Of a stretch of DNA of 64,000 nt, positions 53,519 through 64,000 are shown in pieces. The notes under the pieces were generated by a model. It was given only the letters and a program-made list of their open reading frames with translations. It ran no database searches and was not told where the DNA came from. The number at the start of each line of letters is the position of its first letter. Position 1 is the first letter of the stretch. The stretch is from Achromobacter xylosoxidans (GTDB lineage Bacteria > Pseudomonadota > Gammaproteobacteria > Burkholderiales > Burkholderiaceae_B): NCBI RefSeq assembly GCF_002192695.1, contig NZ_MTLG01000067.1:62001-126000 (forward strand), read 5' to 3'. The translations under genes and the position numbers were made by a program.

Positions 53519-54937
53519 TTATTCCGCCGTTTCCTGCAGCACGCGCTTCGCTTCCTCGGCCACGCGCTCGGGGGCGGTGCCGCCCACGTGCTTGCGGGCC
53601 GCGACGGAGCCTTCCAGGGTCAGGACCTGGTGCACGTCGTCGCCGATGCTGGCGTGGTAGGCCTTGAGCTCGTCCAGCGATAGGTCGGCCAGGTCGCAGC
53701 CGCGCTGTTCGCAGTCGCGCACGGCGTGGGCCACCACTTCGTGGGCGTCGCGGAAGGGCACGCCGCGCTTGACCAGGTAGTCGGCCAGGTCGGTGGCGGT
53801 GGCGAAGCCCTGCAGGGCGGCGGCACGCATGTTGTCGGCCTTGACCTTGATGCCGCCGGCCATGTCCGCGAAGATCGTCAGCGTGTCGCGCACGGTGTCG
53901 ACGGTGTCGAACAGGCCTTCCTTGTCTTCCTGGTTGTCCTTGTTGTAGGCCAGGGGCTGGCCCTTCATCAGGGTCAGCAGGGCGACCAGGTGGCCGTTGA
54001 CGCGGCCGGTCTTGCCGCGGGCCAGCTCGGGCACGTCGGGGTTCTTTTTCTGCGGCATGATCGAGCTGCCGGTGCAGAAGCGGTCGGCCAGGTCGATGAA
54101 GCCCACGCGCGGGCTCATCCAGAGCACCAGCTCTTCGGACAGGCGCGAGACGTGCGTCATGATCAGCGCGCCGGCGGCGCAGAATTCGATCGCGAAGTCG
54201 CGGTCGGACACGGCGTCCAGCGAATTGCGGCAGACGCCGTCAAAGCCCAGGGTCTTGGCGACGCGCTCGCGGTCGATCGGGTAGGACGTGCCGGCCAGGG
54301 CGGCGGCGCCCAGCGGCAGGCGGTTCACGCGGCGGCGGCAGTCGGCCAGGCGATCGGCGTCGCGGCCGAACATTTCGGCGTAGGCCAGCAGGTGATGGCC
54401 GAAGGTGACGGGCTGGGCGACTTGCAGGTGGGTGAAGCCGGGCATGATGGTGCCGGCGTTTTCCAGGGCCACCGTGGCCAGGGCGTGGCGCAGCTGGCGC
54501 AGCAGGTCCAGCAGGTTGTCGATTTCGGCGCGCAGCCACAGGCGGATGTCGGTGGCGACCTGGTCGTTGCGCGAACGGCCGGTGTGCAGGCGCTTGCCCG
54601 CGTCGCCCACCAGTTCCACCAGGCGCTTTTCGATGTTCAGGTGCACGTCTTCGAGGTCGAGCAGCCATTGGAAGCTGCCGGCGTCGATTTCGGACAGGAT
54701 CTGCGTCATGCCGCGCTGGATGTCGGCCAGGTCCTGGGCGCCGATGATGCCCTGGGCGGCCAGCATGTCCGCATGCGCGAGCGAGCCCTGGATGTCGTGG
54801 CGCGCCAGGCGCTTGTCGAAATCCACGGACGCCGTATAGCGCTTGACGAGTTCGGAAACCGGTTCCGAGAACCGGGCGGACCAGGCCTGCGCCTTGTTGG
54901 CGAACTGGTTTTGATCGGGGGAGGGAGTGTTTGCCAT
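53519..54937 (-). CDS. argH: Argininosuccinate lyase
   Basis: The 472-residue enzyme splits argininosuccinate to arginine and fumarate in the last step of arginine synthesis. The superfamily signature is [23 protein letters not shown] (read in parts), with the mobile catalytic serine in GSS. Other marks are [13 protein letters not shown] and [20 protein letters not shown]. Length and ends are normal for the family. It is monocistronic and divergent from a mechanosensitive channel gene. Confidence 0.96.
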   Translation of the reverse strand: MANTPSPDQNQFANKAQAWSARFSEPVSELVKRYTASVDFDKRLARHDIQGSLAHADMLAAQGIIGAQDLADIQRGMTQILSEIDAGSFQWLLDLEDVHLNIEKRLVELVGDAGKRLHTGRSRNDQVATDIRLWLRAEIDNLLDLLRQLRHALATVALENAGTIMPGFTHLQVAQPVTFGHHLLAYAEMFGRDADRLADCRRRVNRLPLGAAALAGTSYPIDRERVAKTLGFDGVCRNSLDAVSDRDFAIEFCAAGALIMTHVSRLSEELVLWMSPRVGFIDLADRFCTGSSIMPQKKNPDVPELARGKTGRVNGHLVALLTLMKGQPLAYNKDNQEDKEGLFDTVDTVRDTLTIFADMAGGIKVKADNMRAAALQGFATATDLADYLVKRGVPFRDAHEVVAHAVRDCEQRGCDLADLSLDELKAYHASIGDDVHQVLTLEGSVAARKHVGGTAPERVAEEAKRVLQETAE

Positions 54938-55074
54938 GATGGGCGGAATTATAGGGCCTGGCGCGCAAGGCCGGCGGCGCCGGGCGCGGATTCCGGAGGG
55001 GACGAACCCTCCGGCCTGGCCTTTGTCGGATAATCCTGGATTAGTTTCAAGACCTTAGAGCAGGAAGAGAGCCT

Positions 55075-56424
55075 ATGCCCCTGGAATGGGAAGAGCTGGT
55101 CACCCAATTGGATACCCATCTGCCGCGCGAAGCCTGGGCGCAGACCTTGATCGGGATCGGCGCGTTGATCCTGGTCGCGCTGTTCGTGCAGTGGGTGGTG
55201 GCCCGGGTCGTGCTGCTGCTGGCGCACCGCGTGCTGGTGCTGAGCGGCCACGGCGACTGGGACCAGGCCCTGCAACGCCGCCGGGCCTACCAGAACCTCT
55301 GGTACGCCGTGCCGTTCGCGGTGGTGTCGCTGGGCATAGACCTGGTGCCGCACGTCGAGCGGGCGGTGACCATCGTCGGGCGGCTGGCGCACGCCGGCGC
55401 CTGGATCTGCGTGTTCGTGGCGTTTTCCGGGGTGCTGAGCGCCTGGCAGGACACCTATTCCGCCACCACCCGGGCGCAGACCCGCTCGATCAAGGGCTAT
55501 ATCCAGATCGGCAAGCTGATCCTGATGGCGGTATGCACTGTTTTGGTGCTTTCTATCCTGATCGACCGTTCGCCGCTCTGGATGATCTCCGGCCTGGGGG
55601 CGCTGTCCGCCGTCCTGCTGCTGGTGTTCAAGGACACGCTGCTGTCGCTGGTGGCCAGCACCCAGCTGACCAGCAACGACATGCTGCGCATCGGCGACTG
55701 GATCGAGATGCCGCAGTCCAACGCCGACGGCTTCGTCAAGGACATCGCGCTGCACACGGTCAAGGTGCAGAACTGGGACAACACCGTCACCACGGTGCCC
55801 ACCTACAAGCTGTTCTCGGAAAGCTACCGCAACTACCGCCACATGTTCGAGTCGGGCGGACGGCGCATCAAGCGCACCATCCGCATCGACTCGGCCAGCG
55901 TGCGCTTCCTGACCGAAGACGAGGCGCAGCGGCTGATGCGTTTTCGTCTGCTGCACGATTACCTGCAGGCCAAGACCCACGACATCGCCCAGGCCAACCA
56001 GACCATGGGCGAGCTGGCCAGCGTGCCGGCCAACCGCCGCCGCCTGACCAATATCGGCACCTTGCGGGCCTATGCGCTGGCCTACCTGAAACAGAATCCC
56101 GAGGTCCGCCAGGACATGGCGATGATGGTGCGCATGATGGAGCCCACCTCCGAAGGCATCCCGGTCGAGGTCTATTGCTTTACCGCCGTCACCGCCTGGG
56201 TCGAGTACGAGCGCATCCAGGGCGACATCTTCGACCATCTGCTGGCCATCCTGCCCGAACTGGGCCTGCGCCTGTACCAGCAGCCGTCCGGCGCCGACAT
56301 CGGCGCGATGGGTATCCATCTGCGCGAAGGCGCGCTGCAGGCCGCGCTGGCCGCGGAGGGTGCCCGGCCGGGCCTGGCCGCGCCGTCTGAGCACGGGCTG
56401 ACCGACGCGAAGATGCCGCGCTAG
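55075..56424 (+). CDS. Mechanosensitive ion channel of the YbdG type
   Basis: The 449-residue membrane protein has about five N-terminal helices and an MscS-type pore/beta domain: LLLVFKDTLLSLVASTQL, then NDMLRIGDWIEMPQSNADGFVKDIALHTVKVQNWDNTVTTVPTYKLFSES (read in parts). This strongly resembles E. coli YbdG, a channel opened mildly by membrane tension during osmotic down-shock. It has a C-terminal extension of about 30 residues, Ala-rich, compared with YbdG. GAAGAGAG precedes the ATG. Confidence 0.92.
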   Translation: MPLEWEELVTQLDTHLPREAWAQTLIGIGALILVALFVQWVVARVVLLLAHRVLVLSGHGDWDQALQRRRAYQNLWYAVPFAVVSLGIDLVPHVERAVTIVGRLAHAGAWICVFVAFSGVLSAWQDTYSATTRAQTRSIKGYIQIGKLILMAVCTVLVLSILIDRSPLWMISGLGALSAVLLLVFKDTLLSLVASTQLTSNDMLRIGDWIEMPQSNADGFVKDIALHTVKVQNWDNTVTTVPTYKLFSESYRNYRHMFESGGRRIKRTIRIDSASVRFLTEDEAQRLMRFRLLHDYLQAKTHDIAQANQTMGELASVPANRRRLTNIGTLRAYALAYLKQNPEVRQDMAMMVRMMEPTSEGIPVEVYCFTAVTAWVEYERIQGDIFDHLLAILPELGLRLYQQPSGADIGAMGIHLREGALQAALAAEGARPGLAAPSEHGLTDAKMPR

Positions 56425-56514
56425 CGGACGGCGGGCGCGGCAGGGCGCCGGGGCGGGGCCGGCGGGTGGCCCCGTGAGATAATCCAGGCGTTGAAATCCC
56501 AGGCGATAGACCCG

Positions 56515-58572
56515 ATGTCGAACCCGTTCTTCAACCTGTATTCCCACGGCTTTGCCCGGGTGGCCGTCGGCGTGCCCGAATGCAAGGTCGCGGACCCCGC
56601 GTTCAACGCCGCCCAGACCATAGCCCTGGCGCAGCAGGCCGCCCAGGGCGGCGCGGTGCTGGCGGCGTTTCCCGAGCTGGGCCTGTCCGCCTACACCTGC
56701 GACGACCTGTTCCACCAGAAGGCCTTGCTGGACGAGTGCGAGGCGGCGCTGGCCCAGGTGGTGGCGGCGACGGCCGACATGGACATCGCCGTGATCGTCG
56801 GCGCGCCGCTGCGCGTGTCCCACCAGCTGTTCAATTGCGCCGTGGTCGCCGCCGGCGGCCGCGTGCTGGGCGTGGTGCCCAAGAGCTACCTGCCCAATTA
56901 CGGCGAATTCTACGAGGCGCGCCAGTTCAGCGCCGGGGATTGCGCCACCGCCTCCGAGATCCGCCTGCTGGGCCAGACCGTGCCGTTCGGATCCGAGCTG
57001 ATCTTCCAGATGGAAAAGCTGCCGCTGTTCCAGTTCCACGTCGAAATCTGCGAGGACGTCTGGGTGCCGATCCCGCCGTCTTCCTACGCCGCGCTGGCGG
57101 GCGCCACGGTGCTGGTGAACCTGTCGGCCTCCAATATCGTGGTCGGCAAGTCCGAATACCGCCACCAGCTGGTGGCGCAGCAGTCGGCGCGCTGCCTCTC
57201 GGCCTATATGTACACCTCCGCCGGCCGGGGCGAGTCCTCCACCGACATGGCCTGGGACGGGCAGGCGCTGATCTACGAAAACGGTGAACTGCTGGGCGAA
57301 TCCGAACGCTTCCTCGGCCATTCCCACCTGCTTTTTTCCGACGTGGACCTTGAGCGCCTGTCGCGCGAGCGCATGCGCCAGACCACCTTCGGCCAGTCCG
57401 TGCGCCGCCACCAGGACGAAGTCCGCAAGTTCCGCAGCGTGGCGGTGCCGGTGAATCCGCCGCTGGAAGACGCCGAACTGCCGCTGGAGCGGCGCGTGGC
57501 GCGCTTTCCCTATGTGCCGGCCGACCCGCAGCGCCGCGATGCCCGCTGCAAGGAGGTCTACAGCATCCAGGTGCAGGCGCTGGTCCAACGCCTGTCGGCC
57601 AGCGGCATGTCCAAGGTCGTCATCGGCATTTCCGGCGGGCTGGATTCCACCCATGCGCTGCTGGTCTGCGCCAAGGCCATGGACGCGCTGGACCTGCCGC
57701 GCTCCAACATCCTGGCCGTCACCATGCCGGGCTTCGCCACCAGTTCGCGCACGCTGCAGCAGGCGCGCAAGCTGATGGAGGTGGTGGGGTGCACGGCCTC
57801 CGAGATCGACATCCGGCCCAGCTGCCTGCAGATGCTCAAGGACCTGGGCCATCCCTATGCCGACGGCAAGCCGGTCTATGACATCACCTTCGAGAACGTG
57901 CAGGCCGGCGAACGCACCAACCACCTGTTCCGCATCGCCAACTTCAACAACGCCATCGTCATCGGCACCGGCGACCTGAGCGAGCTGGCGCTGGGCTGGT
58001 GCACCTATGGCGTGGGCGACCACATGTCGCACTACAGCGTCAATGCCAGCGTGCCCAAGACGCTCATCACCCACCTGGTGCGCTGGGTGGCCGAATCCGG
58101 CCGCCTGGGCGACGAAGGCGCGCAGGTGCTGCTGGACGTGCTGGGCACCGACGTCAGCCCCGAACTGGTGCCGGGTGGCGCGGACGACAAGCCGGTGCAG
58201 AAAAGCGAAGACTCCATCGGCCCCTACGAGCTGCAGGACTTCAACCTGTACTACACGCTGCGCTACGGCTTTGCGCCGACCAAGGTGGCCTTCCTGGCGC
58301 TGGCGGCCTGGCGTGACCGCGAGGCCGGCGCCTGGCCCGAGGGCGGCCACGTGGCCCGCAACCAGTACGACCTGGCGGCCATCAAGCGCAACCTGAAGAT
58401 CTTCCTGGACCGTTTCTTCCGCCTCAGCCAGTTCAAGCGCACCTGCGTGCCCAACGCGCCCAAGGTCGGTTCCGGCGGTTCGCTGTCGCCGCGCGGCGAT
58501 TGGCGCGCGCCCAGCGATTCCGAGTCGGCCGTGTGGATGCGCGACGCCGAGCGCATTCCCGACGAAGCCTGA
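56515..58572 (+). CDS. nadE: Glutamine-dependent NAD(+) synthetase
   Basis: The 685-residue two-domain enzyme makes NAD from deamido-NAD with ammonia from glutamine. The N-terminal nitrilase-type amidase has Glu in [15 protein letters not shown], Lys in [15 protein letters not shown] and the nucleophilic Cys in [11 protein letters not shown]. The C-terminal synthetase has the ATP motif [16 protein letters not shown] and [16 protein letters not shown]. Length matches the long M. tuberculosis-type enzyme. ATG 56515 is the family start; a TTG at 56491 in frame is unlikely. A PII gene follows after 129 bases on the same strand. Confidence 0.95.
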   Translation: MSNPFFNLYSHGFARVAVGVPECKVADPAFNAAQTIALAQQAAQGGAVLAAFPELGLSAYTCDDLFHQKALLDECEAALAQVVAATADMDIAVIVGAPLRVSHQLFNCAVVAAGGRVLGVVPKSYLPNYGEFYEARQFSAGDCATASEIRLLGQTVPFGSELIFQMEKLPLFQFHVEICEDVWVPIPPSSYAALAGATVLVNLSASNIVVGKSEYRHQLVAQQSARCLSAYMYTSAGRGESSTDMAWDGQALIYENGELLGESERFLGHSHLLFSDVDLERLSRERMRQTTFGQSVRRHQDEVRKFRSVAVPVNPPLEDAELPLERRVARFPYVPADPQRRDARCKEVYSIQVQALVQRLSASGMSKVVIGISGGLDSTHALLVCAKAMDALDLPRSNILAVTMPGFATSSRTLQQARKLMEVVGCTASEIDIRPSCLQMLKDLGHPYADGKPVYDITFENVQAGERTNHLFRIANFNNAIVIGTGDLSELALGWCTYGVGDHMSHYSVNASVPKTLITHLVRWVAESGRLGDEGAQVLLDVLGTDVSPELVPGGADDKPVQKSEDSIGPYELQDFNLYYTLRYGFAPTKVAFLALAAWRDREAGAWPEGGHVARNQYDLAAIKRNLKIFLDRFFRLSQFKRTCVPNAPKVGSGGSLSPRGDWRAPSDSESAVWMRDAERIPDEA

Positions 58573-59040
<468 letters not shown>

Positions 59041-59051
59041 GTTCCATGTGA

Positions 59052-59082
59052 CTTGCGGCTGGCCGGATCCGGCAGCCGCAAG
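59052..59082. terminator. Long inverted repeat between convergent glnB and gspF
   Basis: CTTGCGGCTG (59052-59061) pairs perfectly with CAGCCGCAAG (59073-59082), and the loop contains a second palindrome, CCGGATCCGG (59063-59072). No T-run follows either side. Probably a two-way transcription barrier. Confidence 0.6.
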
Positions 59083-59154
59083 ACCGCGGCGGGATGTTGC
59101 GGGCTTGGCGCGGCGGGGATCCTGCCGCAGCAAGCCCGCAACGCATTTTCCGGC

Positions 59155-60360
59155 CTAGCGGATGAGCTGGTTCATCTCCAGGATCGGGCTCATCACCGCC
59201 AGCACGATCAGCAGCACGAATCCCCCCATCAGCAGTATCAGCGCCGGCTCCAGCAGCGCGGTCATGGCCATGGCGCGCCGTTCCAGGTCGCGCGACAGGT
59301 TCTGCGCGCCGCGGTCCAGCAGTTCGGGCAGGCGGCCGGTCTTCTCGCCGCTGGCGATCAGATGCACCAGCAGCGACGGAAACACCTTCTGCGCGCCCAG
59401 CGAGGCCGATAGCGAGGCGCCTTCGCGCACGCGCGCCGAGGCTTCGTCCACCGCCTGGCGCAGCACGTCGTTGCCCAGGGTGCGGCGCGCCGCCTCCAGC
59501 GCCGTCAGCAAGGCGACGCCGCTGCCCGAAAGTATCGCCAGCGTGGAGGCGAAGCGCGCGGCATTCACGCCCAGCACAAAACGCCCCGCCAAGGGCAGCT
59601 TGAGCACGCGCGCATGCCAGGCGCGCCGCGCAGCGGGCGCGCGCAACGCGTAGCGCCACAGCGCGACCGCGGCCGCCAGCGCCGCGCCGGTCGCCACGCC
59701 CCATTCGCGCACATAGTCCGACAACGCCAGCATGATGCGCGTCAACAGCGGCAGCTCCTGCTTGGCCTGGCTGAACGCCGACACCACCTGCGGCACCACA
59801 TAGCCCAGCAGGAAGATCACGATGATTACCGACACGCAGGCCACCACCGCCGGATAGATGAAGGCGGTCAGCACCTTGCTGCGTAGCGCGTTGCGCTCTT
59901 CGATGTAGTCCGCCAGCTTCTCCATCACTTGGGCGAGATCGCCCGATTCCTCGCCGGCGCCGATCAGCGCGCGGTAGATCTCCGGGAAGTCGCGCGGCCG
60001 CGCGGCCAGGGCCGTGGACAGCCTATGGCCCGCGCGCACGTCGTCGCGCACGCCGCCCAGGGTGGCGGCGATGTGTTTTTTCTCGGCCTGTTCCAGCGTG
60101 GCGCTCAGGGCCGCGTCCAGCGGCAGGCTCGCGGCCAGCAGGCTGGCGAGCTGGCGCGTCAGCCAGGCCAGGTCGGCATCCGACAGGCGCGTGCGCAGCG
60201 CGGCCCCGAGCCCTTCGGTGCGCGCTGCCAGGGACGTGGACAGCGGCAGCAGGCCGCGGCCGCGCAGCTGGTTGCGGGCGCCGCGCTCGCTGTCGGCGTC
60301 GATCGTGCCACGCACGATCTTGCCCAGCGCGTCGGTGGCTTCGTAACGGAAGGAAGGCAT
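59155..60360 (-). CDS. gspF: Type II secretion inner-membrane protein GspF
   Basis: The 401-residue protein has two repeated T2SF domains, each followed by membrane helices: FTRQLA-type sequence LAWLTRQLASLLAASLPLDAAL, GEESGDLAQVMEKLADY, then helices around VLTAFIYPAVVACVSVIIVIF; the second repeat has FASTLAILSGSGVALLTAL and IASGEKTGRLPELLDRGA. It anchors the GspE ATPase to the inner-membrane platform. Start 60360 (MPSFRYEATDALGK) is the usual family start and has AGGAAG-type sequence nearby; 60384 is possible. It is divergent from gspDE rather than following gspE, the common order. Confidence 0.93.
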   Translation of the reverse strand: MPSFRYEATDALGKIVRGTIDADSERGARNQLRGRGLLPLSTSLAARTEGLGAALRTRLSDADLAWLTRQLASLLAASLPLDAALSATLEQAEKKHIAATLGGVRDDVRAGHRLSTALAARPRDFPEIYRALIGAGEESGDLAQVMEKLADYIEERNALRSKVLTAFIYPAVVACVSVIIVIFLLGYVVPQVVSAFSQAKQELPLLTRIMLALSDYVREWGVATGAALAAAVALWRYALRAPAARRAWHARVLKLPLAGRFVLGVNAARFASTLAILSGSGVALLTALEAARRTLGNDVLRQAVDEASARVREGASLSASLGAQKVFPSLLVHLIASGEKTGRLPELLDRGAQNLSRDLERRAMAMTALLEPALILLMGGFVLLIVLAVMSPILEMNQLIR

Positions 60361-60490
60361 CTGGAAAGCATCGGCCACGCGCATTCAAAAAACGCGCAAA
60401 GCCCCGAATTTAAAGGGTTTCAAGGCCGCTACGATGCCTGCGGATTATGACCGTAGTGTTGCACTGTCACCCCGTATACTCCGACGCGCT

Positions 60491-60515
60491 TTCACGTTTT
60501 TTCACACGATTTCAC
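60491..60515. promoter_or_regulatory. Three helically phased TTCAC repeats upstream of gspD
   Basis: TTCAC begins at 60491, 60501 and 60511, exactly one helical turn apart, in the divergent gspF/gspD region; the first and third are TTTCACGTTT. The array is 22 bases before the gspD ATG. It may bind a regulator cooperatively. Confidence 0.45.
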
Positions 60516-60536
60516 GTTTCAGGCACCTATCACGTC

Positions 60537-62909
60537 ATGCGTCATATCGCGCAATTCAGCCTTGCGGTACTGCTAGCCGCAAGCCAGCTCGGACCCGCGT
60601 CCAGCAAGGCCCATGCCCAACAGACCGACAATCGCGTCAGTCTGAATTTCGTCGACACCGACATCCCCGCCGTGCTGCGCGCGCTGTCGCTGTTCACGCA
60701 GCGCAACTTCCTGGTGGATCCGCGCGTCAAGGGCAAGCTCACGCTGGTGTCGGACCGTCCCGTGGACAGCGCGCAGGCCCTGTCGATGCTGACGGGCGCG
60801 CTGCGCATGCAGGGCTTTGCCATCGTCGAGGTCGACGGCGTGACGCGCGTGGTGCCCGAGGCCGACGGCAAGCTGCAAGGCAGCGTGGTGGCGGGCAGCG
60901 CGCGCCCCGCCCAAGCCGTGGGGGGCGCGCCGGCCAGCGGCGCGGGCCGCGGACCGGTGCCCGTGTCCGCGTTCGCCAAGGGCAGCAGCGGCGAAATGCT
61001 GACCCGCGTGTTCCCGCTGAAGTACGAGAACGCGGCCAACCTGGTGCCCGTGCTGCGCCCCATGGTGCCGCCCAACAACCCGATCAACGCCTATCCCGGC
61101 AACAACACGCTGGTGGTCACGGACTACGCCGACAACCTGGAACGGATCGCGCAGGTCATCGCGCGCATCGACGTGCCCAGCTCGATCGACACCGACGTGG
61201 TGCCGGTGCGTTCGGCCGTCGCCACCGACCTCGCCATCCTGGCTTCGCAGCTGCTGGATACGCAAAGCAGCGACCCGACCCAGCGCATCGCCGTGGTGGC
61301 CGATCCGCGCAGCAACAGCGTGCTGGTGCGTTCCGGCAGCCCGGCGCGCACGCGGCTGGCGCGCGACCTCATCATGAAGCTGGACGCGCAGCAGAACCGC
61401 GCCGGCAACCTGCACGTGGTCTACATGCGCAATGCGCAGGCCACGCGCATCGCCGAGGTCCTGGGCGGGTTGCTGACGGGACAGGCGAACTCCGCGCCCG
61501 GCGCCACCGGCGGCGCCAGCGGCGGCGCGGGCGCGCAGGGCGGGGCGCGCACGCAGAACGCCGCGGCGGGCATGGCTGCCCAGGCAACGGCGGGCATGGC
61601 CGGCATGTCCGGTTCGAACAAGGGCGGATTGTCGGGCGAGCAGGAACGCATCTCGCGCGAAGACAACAGCACGCAGGCCGTGTCGTATTCTGCCGGCGGC
61701 GCCACCATCCAGGCCGATCCGGCCACCAACTCGCTCATCATTTCCGCGCCCGAGCCGCTGTACCGCAGCCTGCGCGAAGTCATCGACCAGCTCGACCAGC
61801 GCCGCGCGCAGGTGCTGGTGGAAAGCCTGATCGTCGAAGTCAGCGAGGCCAAGGCGGCGGAGTTCGGCATCCAGTGGATGACGGGCGCCGGCAACATCAA
61901 CAGCGACGGCACCAGCTTCATCGGCGGCACCAACCTGGGCGGCAGCGGCATTACCGGCAAGGGCCCGACCACCATCGACGGCCTCGGCAGCGGCTTGAGC
62001 CTGGGCGTGGTCAAGGGCACCGTCGACGTGCTGGGCAACAAGGTGATCAACCTGGGCGTGCTGGCGCGCGCGATGGAGAACAGCGGCGAAGCCAACATCC
62101 TGTCCACGCCGAACCTGCTGACGCTGGACAACCAGTCGGCCAGCATCCTGGTGGGCAAGACCGTGCCGTTCGTGACCGGGCAGTACGTGACTTCGGGCAG
62201 CAACGGCAGCACCAATCCGTTCCAGACCATCGAACGCGAGGACGTGGGCCTGAAGCTGAACATCCGGCCGCAGATTTCCGAGGGCGGCGCGGTCAAGCTG
62301 GACATCTACCAGGAAGTTAGCAGCATCGACGAAAGCCGCTCCAACGCCACCACCGGCATCGTGACCAACAAGCGCGCCATCGACACCAGCGTGCTGATCG
62401 ATGACGGCCAGATCATCGTGCTGGGCGGCCTGCTGGAAGACAACGTCACGCTCTCCACCAACAGCGTGCCGCTCCTGGGATCCTTGCCCGTGATCGGCTC
62501 GCTGTTCCGCTACGATTCGCGCAAGCGCACCAAGACCAACCTGATGGTGTTCCTGCGCCCCTATGTGGTGCGCGATGCCAACCGCACGGCCGGCGTCACC
62601 ATGGACCGCTACGACTACATGCGCCGCGCGCAGGCGGCGGTGCAGCCTGGCCAGCACTGGGCGCTGCCCGACATGCAGGCGCCGATGCTGCCGCCGCCGG
62701 GCTCCGCGCCTTCGGTGTCCAACAACGCCTATGACCTGCGCCCGGAACACCAGGCCGAAACGCTGCGCCGGCCGGCGCCGGTCACGGCGCAGTCCTTTGC
62801 GGTGCGCCAGTATCCCGGCACGGAGGCGGCGCGCGACGCTTCGGAGGCCATCCGCGTGTCGCGCACGCTGATGCACAGCGTGGCCGTGGATCCCGATACG
62901 CTGCTATGA
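60537..62909 (+). CDS. gspD: Type II secretion outer-membrane secretin GspD
   Basis: The 790-residue secretin has a signal peptide (about 1-27, ending KAHA) and domains in order: N0 (LNFVDTDIPAVLRALSLFTQ), N1 (TRVFPLKYENAANLVPVLRPM), N2 (VVPVRSAVATDLAILASQLL), N3 (LHVVYMRNAQATRIAEVLGGL) interrupted by a Gly/Ala-rich insert (about residues 320-365), and the C-terminal beta-barrel with QVLVESLIVEVSEAKAAEFG and VPLLGSLPVIGSLFRY. A tail of about 90 residues may include the pilotin-binding region. ATG 60537 begins the signal peptide; an earlier in-frame start at 60447 would place extra sequence before it. It overlaps gspE by four bases. Confidence 0.94.
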   Translation: MRHIAQFSLAVLLAASQLGPASSKAHAQQTDNRVSLNFVDTDIPAVLRALSLFTQRNFLVDPRVKGKLTLVSDRPVDSAQALSMLTGALRMQGFAIVEVDGVTRVVPEADGKLQGSVVAGSARPAQAVGGAPASGAGRGPVPVSAFAKGSSGEMLTRVFPLKYENAANLVPVLRPMVPPNNPINAYPGNNTLVVTDYADNLERIAQVIARIDVPSSIDTDVVPVRSAVATDLAILASQLLDTQSSDPTQRIAVVADPRSNSVLVRSGSPARTRLARDLIMKLDAQQNRAGNLHVVYMRNAQATRIAEVLGGLLTGQANSAPGATGGASGGAGAQGGARTQNAAAGMAAQATAGMAGMSGSNKGGLSGEQERISREDNSTQAVSYSAGGATIQADPATNSLIISAPEPLYRSLREVIDQLDQRRAQVLVESLIVEVSEAKAAEFGIQWMTGAGNINSDGTSFIGGTNLGGSGITGKGPTTIDGLGSGLSLGVVKGTVDVLGNKVINLGVLARAMENSGEANILSTPNLLTLDNQSASILVGKTVPFVTGQYVTSGSNGSTNPFQTIEREDVGLKLNIRPQISEGGAVKLDIYQEVSSIDESRSNATTGIVTNKRAIDTSVLIDDGQIIVLGGLLEDNVTLSTNSVPLLGSLPVIGSLFRYDSRKRTKTNLMVFLRPYVVRDANRTAGVTMDRYDYMRRAQAAVQPGQHWALPDMQAPMLPPPGSAPSVSNNAYDLRPEHQAETLRRPAPVTAQSFAVRQYPGTEAARDASEAIRVSRTLMHSVAVDPDTLL

Positions 62910-64000
62910 GCGCGCACCCCTTGCCTTATGCCTGGGCGCGGGCGCAGCGCGCGGTGCTGTCGCTGCGCGGCGGCCAGGCCCGGCTGACCGTCAGCCCGCG
63001 CACGCCGGAATGGGCGGTGCGCGAGATACGCCGCTGCCACGGCGACATCGAACTGGCGCAGGTCGACGACCAGGCGCTGGAAACCCTGCTGACCGCGGCC
63101 TACAGCCACTCGGAAGACGCCGCCTCGGTCATGGGCGTGGCCGAGAACGAGATCGACCTGGACCGCCTGATGCAGGACATGCCCGAAGTGGCGGACCTGC
63201 TGGAGGCCCAGGACGACGCGCCCGTGATCCGCATGATCAACGCGCTGTTCGCCCAGGCGGCGCGCGACGGCGCCAGCGACATCCACATCGAACCTTTCGA
63301 GACCCACTCCGTGGTGCGCTACCGCGTCGACGGCACCCTGCGCGACGTGGTGTCGCCGCGCAAGGCGCTGCACGCCGCGCTGATCTCGCGCATCAAGATC
63401 ATGGCGCACCTCGACATCGCCGAAAAGCGCTTGCCGCAGGACGGCCGCATCGCGCTGCGCGTAGGCGGACGGCCCATCGACGTGCGCGTGTCCACCTTGC
63501 CCACCGGGCATGGCGAACGGGCTGTGCTGCGCTTGCTGGACAAGGAGGCCGGGCGCCTGCAGCTGGAGAAGTTGGGCATGGACGCAGGCGTGCTGGGCCA
63601 GCTGGACCGCCTGATCCGCCAGCCGCACGGCATCGTGCTGGTGACGGGGCCCACCGGCAGCGGCAAGACCACCACGCTGTACGCGGCGCTGAGCCGCCTG
63701 GACGCGTCCACCAGCAATATCCTCACGGTCGAGGACCCGATCGAATACGACCTGGCCGGCATCAGCCAGACGCAGGTCAACGCCAAGATCGACATGAGCT
63801 TCGCGCTGGCCCTGCGCGCCATCCTGCGGCAGGACCCCGACGTCATCATGATCGGCGAAATCCGCGACCTGGAGACCGCGCAGATCGCGGTGCAGGCCTC
63901 GCTCACCGGTCACCTGGTGCTGGCCACGCTGCACACCAACGATTCGGTGTCCGCCGTGACCCGGCTCACGGACATGGGCGTGGAACCCTTCCTGCTGGCG
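62906..64000 (+). CDS. gspE: Type II secretion ATPase GspE (3' end outside window)
   Basis: The frame opens at ATG 62906, overlapping the gspD stop (ATGA), and stays open for 365 codons to the window edge. The N1E domain is followed by the linker, then DGASDIHIEPFETHSVVRYRVDG, Walker A GPTGSGKTTTLYAAL, the Asp box TVEDPIEYD, Walker B ILRQDPDVIMIGEIRD and the His box LATLHTNDS. It powers pseudopilus assembly. The zinc-binding four-cysteine segment, if present, would lie beyond the window. Confidence 0.94.
   Translation, partial: MSAHPLPYAWARAQRAVLSLRGGQARLTVSPRTPEWAVREIRRCHGDIELAQVDDQALETLLTAAYSHSEDAASVMGVAENEIDLDRLMQDMPEVADLLEAQDDAPVIRMINALFAQAARDGASDIHIEPFETHSVVRYRVDGTLRDVVSPRKALHAALISRIKIMAHLDIAEKRLPQDGRIALRVGGRPIDVRVSTLPTGHGERAVLRLLDKEAGRLQLEKLGMDAGVLGQLDRLIRQPHGIVLVTGPTGSGKTTTLYAALSRLDASTSNILTVEDPIEYDLAGISQTQVNAKIDMSFALALRAILRQDPDVIMIGEIRDLETAQIAVQASLTGHLVLATLHTNDSVSAVTRLTDMGVEPFLLA

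Overview
The window looks like chromosome from a high-GC betaproteobacterium of the Alcaligenaceae (Achromobacter/Bordetella type). This is inferred from the gene families: two Bug/TctC periplasmic binding proteins beside CaiB-type CoA-transferases, many small catabolic units each with a divergent LysR or GntR regulator, and a type II secretion locus. No search was run. No phage, transposase, integrase or CRISPR array is visible. The window cuts a flavin monooxygenase at its left edge and gspE at its right edge.

Left part (1-20 kb). A luciferase-like monooxygenase (-) lies back to back with a TPP riboswitch that leads into a sodium:solute symporter, a probable thiamine or thiamine-precursor importer. 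Next is a three-gene (-) unit (substrate-binding protein, thiolase, acyl-CoA ligase) divergent from a LysR regulator. An AT-rich stretch precedes a LuxR-type gene with an autoinducer-binding domain and no luxI, followed by tRNA-Ala(CGC), xth and two tiny unknown genes. A GntR regulator and an SDR are divergent from an aldehyde dehydrogenase; the region between carries two identical-geometry inverted repeats. Then come riboflavin synthase, a 2H phosphoesterase, an MlrC-like M81 peptidase with its MFS transporter and divergent LysR, and speG.

Middle (20-42 kb). A metal-exporting P-type ATPase and a CadR/PbrR-like MerR regulator share a typical long-spacer promoter. A CoA-transferase/GntR/enoyl-CoA hydratase/Bug unit and a nitroreductase follow. 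A compact bkd operon encodes the whole branched-chain 2-oxoacid dehydrogenase complex (E1a, E1b, E2, E3). Convergent to it is an unusual exported protein with a phosphohistidine-like segment followed by a PEP-synthase-type ATP-grasp. A structured, ORF-free segment ending in an intrinsic terminator (about 35.9-36.03 kb) may be a small RNA. A second CoA-transferase/LysR/Bug/MaoC group and a two-subunit LigB-type extradiol dioxygenase resembling 2-aminophenol 1,6-dioxygenase follow.

Right part (42-64 kb). An eight-gene (-) operon reads flavin hydroxylase, a 68-residue unknown, a VOC protein, a metallo-beta-lactamase-fold protein with an altered metal motif, an FAH-family hydrolase, a maleylacetoacetate-isomerase-type GST, an MHS transporter and class I fumarase. 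It resembles a gentisate/homogentisate-type pathway ending in fumarate, but has no cupin ring-cleavage dioxygenase; a divergent LuxR-type gene probably controls it. Then follow a (CTG)10 tract, an MFS exporter with divergent LysR, argH, a YbdG-like mechanosensitive channel, glutamine-dependent nadE next to glnB, and a type II secretion locus (gspF divergent from gspDE).
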